This document shows, in pieces, positions 24,026 through 32,986 of a stretch of DNA of 64,000 bases (positions within the stretch are counted from its first letter, which is position 1; the number at the start of each line of letters is the position of its first letter). Position numbers and translations under genes: made by a program. Below the pieces are notes generated by a model. The model had not been told where the DNA came from. It saw only the letters and a list, made by a program, of their open reading frames with translations, and searched no databases. This DNA is from JAHCHG01 sp965214585 (GTDB lineage: Bacteria > Acidobacteriota > Blastocatellia > Pyrinomonadales > Pyrinomonadaceae): assembly GCA_965214585.1 (NCBI GenBank), contig OZ243957.1, positions 3,410,001-3,474,000 of the forward strand. Reading direction: 5' to 3'.

Positions 24026-24200
24026 TTTGCCCGCGAAATACGCGAAAGGGCGTGAAAAAAAGAGAAGAAATATTTTACAGGGATGAAGGGGATAAACAGG
24101 ATAAAAAGCAAATTTCAGATTTCAAATCTCAAAATTTCAATTTTAAAATTCAAAAAAAAATCCCTGTTCATCACCTTTATCCCTGTTAAAAAATTCCTAA
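24026..24200. repeat. Nested inverted repeat upstream of bioA (ACAGGGATGAAGG family)
   Basis: The inner arms 24069-24102 and 24160-24190 are complementary. An upstream GCCCGCGAAATACGCG half-arm lies at 24029-24044 with no good right partner. Much of the element is near-identical to the one before bioF, so it is a dispersed family rather than a local duplication artefact. Confidence 0.85.
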
Positions 24201-24209
24201 AAATTTTCA

Positions 24210-25511
24210 ATGAACTTAATCGAGCGCGACAGAAAATATCTCTGGCATCCATACACGCAGGAGAAAACCGCGCCTTTGCCGATTCCGATTATCAAAGGGA
24301 AAGGCGTTTGGCTGGAAACAGAAGACGGGCGGAAAATTCTGGATGGAATTTCGTCTTGGTGGGTGAATATTCACGGTCATTCTCATCCGTATTTGAATGC
24401 GGCTTTGGCAAAACAAGCGGAAACGCTCGAACATACGATTTTTGCGGGTTTTACGCACGAACCAGCGGTTAATCTGGCGGAAAAATTAGTCGAGGTTTTG
24501 CCGAAAAATTTGACGAGAGTTTTTTATTCGGACAACGGCTCAACCGCCGTCGAAGTCGCGCTGAAAATGGCGCATCAATTCTGGCTCAATCGCGGCGAAC
24601 AGCGCAGAACATTCGTCGCGCTTAAAGGTGCGTATCACGGCGACACAATCGGCGCGATGTCGGCGAGCGACGATTCGGCTTTTACTTCGCCTTTCAAGGA
24701 TTTTCTTTTCAAAGTTCTTCGCGCAAAATCGCCTTATTCTTTTCATTGCGGCAATTGCGAAGACAGATGCAATTTAACCTGCGCCGAAAGTCTGCAAAAT
24801 CTGCTCGAAAAACATCACAGAGAAATTTCCGCCGTCATCATCGAACCGATGCTGCAAGGCGCGGGCGGAATGATAGTCTGGTCGGCGGAATTTTTGAAAA
24901 AAGTGCGCCGGCTTTGCGACGAATACAATGTTTTACTGATCGCCGACGAAGTTTTGACGGGTTTCGGCAGAACGGGAAAAATGTTCGCCTGCGAACACGC
25001 CGAAATTTCGCCCGACATAATCTGCCTTTCAAAAGCCTTAACCGCCGGATATATGCCGCTCGGCGCAACCGTCGCAACCGAAGAAATTTACGCGGGATTT
25101 TTGAGCGAAGACCGCTTAAAAACTTTTTTTCACGGACATTCTTACACCGCAAATCCGCTCGCCTGCGCCGTCGGCGTGGCAAGTCTGGAACTTTTCGAGC
25201 GTGAAAACACTTTGGAAAAAATTCAGTTTATCAACCGAAAATTTATAAATTTCGCATCAAAAATTTCCGAACTCGAATGCGTCGGCGAAGCCAGAACAAT
25301 CGGCGGAATCGTTGCCGTCGAACTCGTTTCAGATAAAAGCGGTTATTTTGCTAACATCGGTCAGAAACTTTATCAGGAATTTCTCTCGCGCAATGTTCTG
25401 CTTCGTCCGCTTGGCAATGTGCTTTATTTTATGCCGCCGTATGCGATTGAGGAAAGTGAGATTGATTGGGTTTTAAGCGAAATTCACGGTGTTTTAGGAA
25501 AAATATCTTGA
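24210..25511 (+). CDS. bioA: Adenosylmethionine-8-amino-7-oxononanoate aminotransferase
   Basis: PLP aminotransferase making diaminopelargonate for BioD. The 433-residue product has KYLWHPYTQ at the N-terminus (substrate-binding Trp/Tyr), YSDNGSTAVEVALKMAHQFW, ISSWWVNIHGHSHP, and the PLP lysine 275 in CLSKALTAGYMPLG. Length and all motifs are normal. It ends the biotin cluster. Its start lies nine bases after the end of the repeat element, and no Shine-Dalgarno is obvious. Confidence 0.95.
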   Translation: MNLIERDRKYLWHPYTQEKTAPLPIPIIKGKGVWLETEDGRKILDGISSWWVNIHGHSHPYLNAALAKQAETLEHTIFAGFTHEPAVNLAEKLVEVLPKNLTRVFYSDNGSTAVEVALKMAHQFWLNRGEQRRTFVALKGAYHGDTIGAMSASDDSAFTSPFKDFLFKVLRAKSPYSFHCGNCEDRCNLTCAESLQNLLEKHHREISAVIIEPMLQGAGGMIVWSAEFLKKVRRLCDEYNVLLIADEVLTGFGRTGKMFACEHAEISPDIICLSKALTAGYMPLGATVATEEIYAGFLSEDRLKTFFHGHSYTANPLACAVGVASLELFERENTLEKIQFINRKFINFASKISELECVGEARTIGGIVAVELVSDKSGYFANIGQKLYQEFLSRNVLLRPLGNVLYFMPPYAIEESEIDWVLSEIHGVLGKIS

Positions 25512-25611
25512 CATCCATATTCGATGAACTTAGGCTTTTCTTAAAACGATGCGGCAGAAGATACGGATTTGCGTTTAATCAAATCTATTTAAAAATTTGT
25601 AAAGCGAAAAT

Positions 25612-25907
25612 ATGAACCAACAAACAGTTAATGCAATTTATCAAAATGGAGTTTTACGACCTCTCATTCGCTTGATCTGCCTGAAAACTTGGAAGTTGAA
25701 TTAGACGTGAAAATTATTGAAAAAAGGCAAAATTCACGGGAAGAAATCGGTGAAATGCTTGTGCGGAAAGGACTTAGTTTGCAAAAGAAATCAGGCAAGC
25801 CGAAGCGCAAACTTTCGGATAAAGAAAGAGAAAGACTTTCCGAACTTTTCTCCGCGCCGCAATCGTTAGGCGAACTTATCAGCGAAGACCGCGAGGAAAA
25901 GTTTTAA
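25612..25907 (+). pseudogene. Frameshifted antitoxin of a PIN-type toxin-antitoxin pair
   Basis: ATG 25612 opens a frame reading MNQQTVNAIYQNGVLRPL, the typical start of DUF104-type antitoxins, then loses the frame at about 25669. The next frame continues as LDLPENLEVELDVKIIEKRQ and ends at 25905-25907. One base appears to be missing near CATTCGCTTGAT. Rejoined, it encodes about 98 residues with a charged C-terminus ending LISEDREEKF. The stop overlaps the toxin ATG (TAATG). A sequencing error is possible but would not repair the toxin gene, which is also broken. Confidence 0.7.
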
Positions 25908-26374
25908 TGGCGCAGACATATTTTGCCGACAGCAGCGGATTGGTCAAACGCCACGTTAAGTAAATCGGCAGTCATTGGTTTTCGCAAATTGCCGATACTC
26001 AAACGGGAAATACAGTAATTATTTCACGTTTAAGCATCACGGAAGTTTTCAGCGCGTTTAATCGCAGACGGCGTGAGCTAAGTTTGAGCCAAATTGATTA
26101 TCAAAAAATCGCGCAGGATTTTGAGAATTTTTGTCAGACCGAATATCAAATCATCGAAATTACCGAAGAAATTACCGGGAAATCAAGAGAACTTTTAGAA
26201 AAATATCCGTTGCGGGCAAGCGATTCGATCCAGTTAGCTACGGCTTTATTAACAAACGAAAATTTAAAGCAGGCAAATTTTTCCGAACTCATTTTTCTTG
26301 CTTCCGACCAAAGACTTTTAGGTTCGGCGAAAATTGAAAATCTTCAATACGACGATCCGCAGAATTATCCGTAA
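25907..26374 (+). pseudogene. PIN-domain (VapC-like) toxin with premature stop
   Basis: Reads MAQTYFADSSGLVKRHVK then TAA (25961-25963) and continues in the same frame to 26374 as IGSHWFSQIADTQTGN through LRASDSIQLATALL and FLASDQRLLGSAKI. Intact relatives have Glu at the stop position (HVKEIGS), so a GAA-to-TAA change explains it. The PIN acidic residues (Asp near position 8, Glu in ITEVF, Asp in ASDSIQLA, Asp in ASDQRLL) are all still encoded. An internal ATG (26084) could give a 96-residue fragment lacking the first catalytic Asp. It was presumably an RNase toxin and is now inactive. Confidence 0.75.
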
Positions 26375-26468
26375 ATTTTATTTCAAAATACTTTAATTAG
26401 ACTTGATGTGTCGAGTTTAAAGCCGACAAATTCTTGCTTTCAATGTAAATTTGCTTAATAATAAAATT

Positions 26469-26705
26469 ATGAATACCGTTTCAATAAAGATACCCGAAAT
26501 AACATTTGCGGCTTTAGGAAAAGATTCAAATGATTTAGGACGTGAAATCTTAATTGCGGCGGTTGTTAAATGGTTTGAACTCGGCACGATCTCGCAAGGT
26601 AAAGCGGCGGAAATTCTCGAAATTTCACGCGCGGAGTTTCTCAATGTTTTGTCTGAATATCAGGTTTCCGCTTGGCAATATACGAAAGAAGAATTAAACA
26701 TTTAG
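26469..26705 (+). CDS. UPF0175-family antitoxin-like protein (orphan)
   Basis: 78 residues: VSIKIPEITFAALGKD...LIAAVVKWFELGTISQGKAAEILEISRAEFLNVLSEY, the pattern of UPF0175 small helix-turn-helix proteins that usually precede a DUF3368 PIN toxin. ATG 26469 is preferred over an in-frame TTG 18 bases upstream. No toxin follows: the stop abuts the convergent uvrA gene. It may be a remnant of a second toxin-antitoxin pair or a free regulator. Confidence 0.72.
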   Translation: MNTVSIKIPEITFAALGKDSNDLGREILIAAVVKWFELGTISQGKAAEILEISRAEFLNVLSEYQVSAWQYTKEELNI

Positions 26706-29501
26706 TTATTTCAAATAATCCTTCAAATACTTTCCCGTGTGCGATTTCTTCACTTTCGCAATTTCTTCCGGTGTTCCGGTTGCGACAATTTCGCCGCCGC
26801 CGATTCCGCCTTCGGGTCCGAGATCAATTATATAATCTGCGGTTTTTATTACGTCGAGATTGTGTTCGATAACGACGACGCTGCCGCCGTTTTCGATCAG
26901 CACGCGGAAGGCGGCGAGCAGTTTATTAATGTCGTCAAAATGCAAGCCGGTGGTCGGTTCGTCGAAGATAAAAAGGGTTTTTGATTTCTTTTTGGCGGCA
27001 AGATGCGCGGCGAGTTTGACGCGCTGGGCTTCGCCGCCGCTTAGAGTCGTGGCGGATTGTCCGAGCCGCAAATAGCCGAGTCCGACGGCTTCGAGAACTT
27101 TTAATTTATTGGTTAATACGTTGACGCTTTTGAAAAAGATGATCGCTTCGCGGACGGTCATTTCGAGAACTTCGTGGATGTTTCGTCCTTTGTATTTTAC
27201 TTCTAAAATTTCGTCTTTAAATCTCGTTCCGCGGCAGTCTTCGCAGACCAATTCGACATCGGCGAGAAACTGCATTTCGACTGTTACCGTTCCGCTTCCC
27301 TGACAGGTTTCGCAGCGTCCGCCGGGGACGTTGAAGGAAAAATGCGAAGCCGTGTAACCTTTTGTGTTTGAAAGGTTCGTTGAGGCAAAAACAGCGCGGA
27401 TCGCGTCATACGCTTTGATATAAGTAACGGGATTTGAACGCGGCGTTCTGCCGATTGGCGATTGGTCAACGAGCATTACATCTTTGACGTTTTTCTCGCC
27501 CGTGATTTCTTTAAAAAGCCCGACTTTATCGCGCCATTCGCCGCGTTTTTTCTTGAGTCCGGCGTATAAAATGTCGTGAACCAAAGTTGATTTTCCCGAA
27601 CCGGAAACGCCTGTGATGCAGACGAACATTTTAAGCGGAATTTCAACGTCAATATTTTTCAGGTTATGTTCGCGTGCGCCTTTGATTTCGATTTTTTTGT
27701 CCGTAATTTCGCGTCTTTTCGACGGAACTTTTATTTTTGAATCGCCGCGCAGATATTTTGCGGTCAGGGAAGTTTCGTCTTTCAACAAACCTTTGAAATC
27801 GCCCGCGTAAACGACATCGCCGCCGAGTTCGCCGGCTAAAGGTCCGATGTCTAAGATGTGGTCGGCGACGCGCATTGTTTCTTCGTCGTGTTCGACGACT
27901 AAAACCGTGTTTCCGATGTCGCGGAGATTTTTCAGGATTTCGATCAAGCGCGAATTGTCGCGCGGATGCAAACCGATTGAAGGTTCGTCCAAAACGTAAA
28001 GTGCGCCGACAAGCGACGAGCCGAGATTTGTGGCAAGTTGGATGCGCTGCGCTTCGCCGCCCGAAAGCGTTGAAGCGAGACGCGCCAAAGTCAAATAATC
28101 CAAGCCGACATCAACGAGAAACTTTAAGCGTCGGCGGATTTCCAAAAGCAATTTGTCGGCGATTTCTTCGCGTTCTTTGTCCAATTTAAGTTCATCAAAA
28201 AACGCCCGCGCGTCTTTTATCGAAAGCGCAACGATTTCGGGCAGAGATTTTCCGCCGATTTTGACATCACGCGCCGCTTGCCGTAACCGTCCGCCCGCGC
28301 ATTCGGGGCAAACGGCGTAACCGCGATATTTTGCGAGAAAGACGCGGACGTGGAGTTTGTATTTTTTTCGCTCCAAATGTTTAAAGAATCCGGTAACGCC
28401 GCGCCATTTTCCTGTGCCTTCAAAAACGGCTTTTTTCTGCCAATCTTCCAAATCGGCAAACGGCACATCAACCGGAATTCCTTCGTCTTCGGCAAACTTC
28501 ATCAATTCCTTTTGCGCCCATTTTCGCGCCGGTGTCGAAAACGCCTCAACCGCTTTCTGCTTGATGGATTTTAGCGGATTCGGCACGACCAGATCAAAAT
28601 CAATTCCCGTCGTGTTGCCGAAACCCTGACAAACCGGACACGCGCCAAACGGCGAATTAAAACTAAATAACTGCGGTTCGGGTTCTTCGTAAATTGTGCC
28701 GTCGTATTTGCAGATGAATTTTTCCGAAAAATTCAAAGTTTGCGGATTTTCTCCGTGAGTTTGAATGATCGCCGCGCCGCTTTCGCGGAAGCAGGTTTCG
28801 AGCGAATCAACCAATCTCTGCCAGATTTTTTTATCGGCTTTTAAGCGGTCAACCAGAACGTATGTGTTTTCAAAATCGGCGAATGAATAATCTTCCGGTT
28901 TTTGCAGATCGAGCAGTTCGCCGCCGCGCAAAAGCCTTGCAAAACCGTGTCCGAGCAGGCTCATCAAAACCGCCGTCGGGTTTTGCTGCTTCGCTTCGGG
29001 ATTGTAAAAGGCGTTTATCGGAAAAAGCACATAAAACCTCGCTCCTTCTTCTAAAGTTTCCAGAATTTCATTGGCGGCGGATTCGGGCGAATCCTTTTTC
29101 ACTTCGCGCCCGCAAACGCGGCAGAATGTCTGTCCGGCGCGGGCGAACAAAAGACGCAGATAATCGTAAATTTCCGTCTGCGTGGCAACCGTCGAGCGCG
29201 GATTTTTGGTCGAGTTTTTCTGACGAATCGCAATCGCCGGCGCGATTCCGAGAATTTCGTCAACATCCGGTTTGTCCATTCTCTCTAAAAACTGACGCGC
29301 ATAAGCCGATAAAGATTCGACGTAACGCCGCTGACCTTCGGCGTAAAGCGTATCAAAGGCGAGCGAAGATTTGCCCGAACCGGAAACACCCGTCACAATC
29401 GTTAATTTGTTGATCGGAATGGTAAACGAAATATTTTTAAGATTATGCGTCCGCGCACCTAGGACGCGAATTGATTCTTGTTTCTGCTTTGTCGCTTGCA
29501 T
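26706..29501 (-). CDS. uvrA: UvrABC system protein A
   Basis: Damage-recognition ATPase of nucleotide excision repair. The 931-residue product (ATG 29501; an in-frame TTG at 29528 would add nine residues) has two ABC modules, each with its Walker A: TGVSGSGKSSLAFDTLYAEG near the N-terminus and ITGVSGSGKSTLVHDILY in the second half. The ABC signatures LSGGEAQR appear twice. Zinc-finger cysteine pairs are CRVCG, CPVCQGFG, CPECAGGR and CETCQGSG...CEDCRG. DNA-damage specificity motifs (ARQFLERMDKPDV) are present. It is convergent with the UPF0175 gene, with no spacer and no visible terminator. Confidence 0.97.
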   Translation of the reverse strand: MQATKQKQESIRVLGARTHNLKNISFTIPINKLTIVTGVSGSGKSSLAFDTLYAEGQRRYVESLSAYARQFLERMDKPDVDEILGIAPAIAIRQKNSTKNPRSTVATQTEIYDYLRLLFARAGQTFCRVCGREVKKDSPESAANEILETLEEGARFYVLFPINAFYNPEAKQQNPTAVLMSLLGHGFARLLRGGELLDLQKPEDYSFADFENTYVLVDRLKADKKIWQRLVDSLETCFRESGAAIIQTHGENPQTLNFSEKFICKYDGTIYEEPEPQLFSFNSPFGACPVCQGFGNTTGIDFDLVVPNPLKSIKQKAVEAFSTPARKWAQKELMKFAEDEGIPVDVPFADLEDWQKKAVFEGTGKWRGVTGFFKHLERKKYKLHVRVFLAKYRGYAVCPECAGGRLRQAARDVKIGGKSLPEIVALSIKDARAFFDELKLDKEREEIADKLLLEIRRRLKFLVDVGLDYLTLARLASTLSGGEAQRIQLATNLGSSLVGALYVLDEPSIGLHPRDNSRLIEILKNLRDIGNTVLVVEHDEETMRVADHILDIGPLAGELGGDVVYAGDFKGLLKDETSLTAKYLRGDSKIKVPSKRREITDKKIEIKGAREHNLKNIDVEIPLKMFVCITGVSGSGKSTLVHDILYAGLKKKRGEWRDKVGLFKEITGEKNVKDVMLVDQSPIGRTPRSNPVTYIKAYDAIRAVFASTNLSNTKGYTASHFSFNVPGGRCETCQGSGTVTVEMQFLADVELVCEDCRGTRFKDEILEVKYKGRNIHEVLEMTVREAIIFFKSVNVLTNKLKVLEAVGLGYLRLGQSATTLSGGEAQRVKLAAHLAAKKKSKTLFIFDEPTTGLHFDDINKLLAAFRVLIENGGSVVVIEHNLDVIKTADYIIDLGPEGGIGGGEIVATGTPEEIAKVKKSHTGKYLKDYLK

Positions 29502-29643
29502 AGATGAAAAATTCTGCCGTGTCTGCAAAACTTTATAATATCAAATTCCAGACCCGATACAAAAGCCGGAATAAAAAGTTGAAAAATTTGCATTAAGAAT
29601 TTACTAAAAGTAATTTAGAGCAAGAAACTTTAAAGGAAAAATT

Positions 29644-30459
29644 ATGAAACAATTTTTAATTATTACAGTTTTGATGTTTATTTCGATATTTGCCGCGTGT
29701 AGTTTGGAAAACACAAAAGCAACTGCTAAATCCGAAAAGTTTGAAACGGAAGAAGCCGCTATATCGAACAAAGAGAAAACGCCCGTTTTGGTTGAACTTT
29801 TTACGTCGGAAGGCTGTTCGAGTTGTCCGCCTGCCGATCTTGCTTTGACGAAATTGCAAAATGAACAGCCGGTGGCAAACGCCGAAATTATTGCGCTCGC
29901 TTTTCACGTTGATTATTGGAATTATCTCGGCTGGAAAGACGAATTTTCTTCAAAAAGTTACAGCGAACGGCAAAGCGGTTATGCGGGAAAATTTAATCTC
30001 GATTCGATTTACACTCCGCAAATGGTTGTTGACGGCGCGGCGCAATTTGTCGGAAGCAACTGGAATAACGCCGTTAATGAAATAAAAAAAGCGGCGAACG
30101 AAAAAGTTAAAGATGTCGAAATATCGTTTGAACAAACGGCGAAAAATCCGAGCGTAAAAGTTAAAGTTTCGGATTTGCCGGCGCACGACGAATCGTATAT
30201 CTGGCTGGCGATTGCCGAAGATAATCTGGAAACAAACGTCAGACGCGGCGAAAACGGCGGCAAAAAACTCGCTCATTCGGCAGTTGTCCGCGATTTGAAA
30301 CTTATCGGAAATTTTTTGCCGAAAGAAAAGAATTTTGAAGCGGAAACCGCCGTTCGGATTGATCGGAACTGGAAGAAAAAAGATTTGAAGTTCGTTGTTT
30401 TCGTGCAGGGGAAAAATTCCAAGAAAATTTTTGCTTTAGATCAGAAAAAACTGAATTAA
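29644..30459 (+). CDS. DUF1223 thioredoxin-like lipoprotein (copy 1)
   Basis: 271 residues, exported lipoprotein (signal MKQFLIITVLMFISIFAAC, Cys19). The DUF1223 core starts VLVELFTSEGCSSCPPAD with a CxxC-like CSSC at about residues 58-61. It continues LAFHVDYWNYLGWKDEFSS and IYTPQMVVDGAAQFVGS, a thioredoxin-like layout with a cis-Pro-like TPQ. Members are periplasmic and of uncertain function, probably redox related. A second paralogue follows after 99 bases in the same direction. A Shine-Dalgarno-like AAAGGA lies before the start. Confidence 0.82.
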   Translation: MKQFLIITVLMFISIFAACSLENTKATAKSEKFETEEAAISNKEKTPVLVELFTSEGCSSCPPADLALTKLQNEQPVANAEIIALAFHVDYWNYLGWKDEFSSKSYSERQSGYAGKFNLDSIYTPQMVVDGAAQFVGSNWNNAVNEIKKAANEKVKDVEISFEQTAKNPSVKVKVSDLPAHDESYIWLAIAEDNLETNVRRGENGGKKLAHSAVVRDLKLIGNFLPKEKNFEAETAVRIDRNWKKKDLKFVVFVQGKNSKKIFALDQKKLN

Positions 30460-30558
30460 ACAGGTCAGAGTGATTTTCGCATTGGCTGATGCGGTTTTTA
30501 CTTTGCAAAAAATATTGAAATTAAACGAACAATCATTAATAATAGAAGCGGAGATTTT

Positions 30559-31374
30559 ATGAAACGATTTTTAGCCGCTTTATTTCTGAGCATTTTTTCA
30601 ATTTTAATACTAAATAGTTTGCAGTTTGCCGAAGCGTCCGCGAACTTTTTGAAAAATGAAAAAGACGCGAAATCAACCGTTTTGGTCGAACTTTTTACGT
30701 CGGAATACTGCCCGACTTGTCCGCCTGCCGAAGCACTCTTGAAGCAACTCGAAGAAGAGCAGCCGAATGAGAATGCGGAAATCATTACGCTTGCTCTGCA
30801 CGTTGATTCGTGGGACGCGCCCGGTTATAAAGACGCATTTGCATCGCCGGTTTTTACGAGGCGGCAGGAAATTTACAGTCAAAAATTTAAGATTAATGAG
30901 ATTTATACTCCGCAAATGATCGTTGACGGCGAAAAATACTTTGTCGGCAGCAATTTACAGAAGGCTTCAAAAGCGATTAAAGACAGCCTCGAAAGTGAAA
31001 AAGCGGACGTTGAAATCAGCGTCGGATGGAGCGAAAAATATAAACAGGAAAAACTCTCTACGCGAATCACGAATTTACCGAAACACGAAAATTCGACGGT
31101 TTTTCTAGCTTTTGCCGAAGATAAACCAAAGGATGCGGCGAGCAAATCCGTGAGAAATATTTCCAGAGTTTCAATAGTCCGCAATTTGCAGGGACTCGGA
31201 ATGCTCACGGCAGATCAGCAGGAATTTCAAGCGGAAACTTTTTTGCAGTTTCAGCCGACTTGGAAAAAGGAAAATTTGAAATTGATCGTATTCGTGCAGG
31301 AAAATCGCAGCAGAAAAATCATCGGAAGCGGCAGAATAAGTCTGACTAAGGAACAGGTAAAAAATAATTTATAA
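30559..31374 (+). CDS. DUF1223 thioredoxin-like exported protein (copy 2)
   Basis: 271 residues, clearly paralogous to the preceding gene: VLVELFTSEYCPTCPPAE (CPTC), LALHVDSWDAPGYKDAFAS and IYTPQMIVDGEKYFVGS. The N-terminal signal (MKRFLAALFLSIFSILILNS...AEASA) has no lipobox cysteine, so this copy is likely a soluble periplasmic or processed protein while copy 1 is lipid-anchored. The active-site pair changed from CSSC to CPTC. GGAG before the ATG supports the start. The tandem pair suggests duplication with divergence in localisation and redox potential; the function is unknown. Confidence 0.82.
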   Translation: MKRFLAALFLSIFSILILNSLQFAEASANFLKNEKDAKSTVLVELFTSEYCPTCPPAEALLKQLEEEQPNENAEIITLALHVDSWDAPGYKDAFASPVFTRRQEIYSQKFKINEIYTPQMIVDGEKYFVGSNLQKASKAIKDSLESEKADVEISVGWSEKYKQEKLSTRITNLPKHENSTVFLAFAEDKPKDAASKSVRNISRVSIVRNLQGLGMLTADQQEFQAETFLQFQPTWKKENLKLIVFVQENRSRKIIGSGRISLTKEQVKNNL

Positions 31375-31468
31375 CGATTTTCGGTGGTGCTAAAACTGTA
31401 AGGCTTTTTACAAATTCTCGGTTTTAGAATCGGGTAGTTTTTCAATTTTTTATTGTGACATAATTATC

Positions 31469-31507
31469 AATGCCGAATGCCCGATTATTAATCGGGCATT
31501 CGGCATT
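31469..31507. repeat. Perfect 39-base palindrome
   Basis: AATGCCGAATGCCCGATT pairs with its exact complement around ATT (18-bp arms). It lies between the plus-strand DUF1223 gene and the convergent small minus-strand gene, so it may act as a two-way terminator, although no T-run of more than two follows on the plus strand. Confidence 0.8.
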
Positions 31508-31561
31508 ATTGCGCGAGCGCAGTAAAAACGGTGCGTTTATCGAACGAGTATAAGTTATTTC

Positions 31562-31834
31562 TTACCAGCGAAAATCGTATTTTGTAAAATTTTCGCGCCA
31601 GTTTTCCTCTGTGTCGGATTCGAGAATCGGAATTTTTCCGTCGAAAATTATAATTGCATCCAGAGCGCGGCGCAGGCGGTAAGTTCTCCCGTTTGGCGAG
31701 CAAATTATCAAGGTGGCTTTTTCCGCGCCCAAATGCGAAATTACGGCGATGCGCCAATCTTTTTTTGAGCGATAGAGAAGCCTCGCGCCGATTGGCAGTT
31801 GATTCAGCGTTGATTGGTTTTCGATTTTGTTCAA
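31562..31834 (-). CDS. Small conserved-looking protein of unknown function
   Basis: 90 residues, no signal or membrane segment: QLPIGARLLYRSKKDWRIAV, then a beta-rich stretch (ATLIICSPNGRTYRLRRALD) and a closing ENWRENFTKYDFRW. The pattern suggests a small beta-barrel-like domain. Codon use matches neighbouring genes, supporting a real gene. It is not recognised. It lies on the minus strand just downstream of the YihY gene (88-base gap). Confidence 0.55.
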   Translation of the reverse strand: MNKIENQSTLNQLPIGARLLYRSKKDWRIAVISHLGAEKATLIICSPNGRTYRLRRALDAIIIFDGKIPILESDTEENWRENFTKYDFRW

Positions 31835-31922
31835 AATTTTTAATGATTCCGAGTCGGCGCGAAAACAGTATAAGCGGAAAGCGCGTTTGTCAATACGGAT
31901 AATTTTGCAGCATCAGCAGTTA

Positions 31923-32822
31923 TCAGGTTGTTTCTTTCTTTTCTGCTTTTTCTTTAGCGGCAATTTCGTCTTCGGATTCGTGAATTTGTTCGTCCGGGGT
32001 GTCTTCTATTATTTCATTGATAATTCCGCCGATAAGTATAACCAGCGCGGTGATATACAGCCACAGCAGTAAAATAATAATTGCGCCGAGCGAGCCGTAA
32101 GTTTTCGAGTAAGAGCCGAAATAATTAAGATAAACGCGGAATCCGATTGAAGACAAAATCCACAAAATAAGTGCGGCAACCGATCCGGCATTAAACCAAT
32201 GCCATTCTGTTTCGGGATGATCGGGACCGAATGTGTAAATCAAAGTCAGGATGAGAAGCAGAGAAGCCAGCACCAAAATCAGCGAGATCAAACCCAGAAC
32301 TAAATTCGGCAGAATTGGCAGACCAATCGAACTCAGAATTATAGAAATCAATCCAGAACCGTAAACGACCACGGCAAGCACGAAGAAAATCAGCAGAGAA
32401 ACCGAAAGAACAAGCAGGATCGAAGTGAGTTTTCGCTTCCACCACGGGCGCGTTTCTACAAAATCATAGACATCGTTTAGCGCGGAAATAATGCTGTCCA
32501 TTCCCGCCGCCGCCGACCACAAAGCGATAATGAAACCGAGCGTCAGAGTGCCGCCCGAACTGTTGTTGACGACTTCGTTTAAAGTATCCGCCACGACATT
32601 GAACGCCGATGACGGCATTACCTGCCGCAAATACGAAAAAAGTTTTTCCTGAAGATCATTTCCCGATTTCAGAACTAATCCGAAAAGGCTCGTGACAAAC
32701 AACAAAAACGGAAAGAGCGCGAAAATAAAATAAAAAGCGACTTCGGCGGCGCGACTGAGAATTTCTTCTTCCATCGCGTCGTTGTAAACGCGCTTGGCAA
32801 AACTTGTTATATTAAAATCCAC
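31923..32822 (-). CDS. YihY/BrkB family inner-membrane protein
   Basis: 299 residues with about six transmembrane spans. Family signatures include SRAAEVAFYFIFALFPFLLF at the N-terminus, LGFIIALWSAAAGMDSIISALNDVYD, RPWWKRKLTS and the C-terminal YGSLGAIIILLLWLYITALVILIGG. The start is GTG 32822 with AAGGGG (plus-strand 32832-32837) nearby upstream. The family was once called RNase BN, but it is a membrane protein of unknown function, possibly a transporter or envelope factor. A charged cytoplasmic tail (EDEIAAKEKAEKKETT) ends the protein. Confidence 0.92.
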   Translation of the reverse strand: MDFNITSFAKRVYNDAMEEEILSRAAEVAFYFIFALFPFLLFVTSLFGLVLKSGNDLQEKLFSYLRQVMPSSAFNVVADTLNEVVNNSSGGTLTLGFIIALWSAAAGMDSIISALNDVYDFVETRPWWKRKLTSILLVLSVSLLIFFVLAVVVYGSGLISIILSSIGLPILPNLVLGLISLILVLASLLLILTLIYTFGPDHPETEWHWFNAGSVAALILWILSSIGFRVYLNYFGSYSKTYGSLGAIIILLLWLYITALVILIGGIINEIIEDTPDEQIHESEDEIAAKEKAEKKETT

Positions 32823-32986
32823 AATTTGTTTCCCCTTTATATAAATTGGCGGTAAAAGACTTCTCCCGAATCAAATTTGAAAAAATAACCTCGAAAGCCC
32901 CAAGTTATATTCAAGTAAATACTGATTTCAAAAGACTTAATTTTACAGCTTTTCCTAAAGATTTTAACTTTTTATCGGGTCAATTA

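Noticed and set aside
24083..24472. Plus-strand open frame across the bioA start
   Set aside because: Composed of repeat sequence plus an out-of-frame part of bioA.
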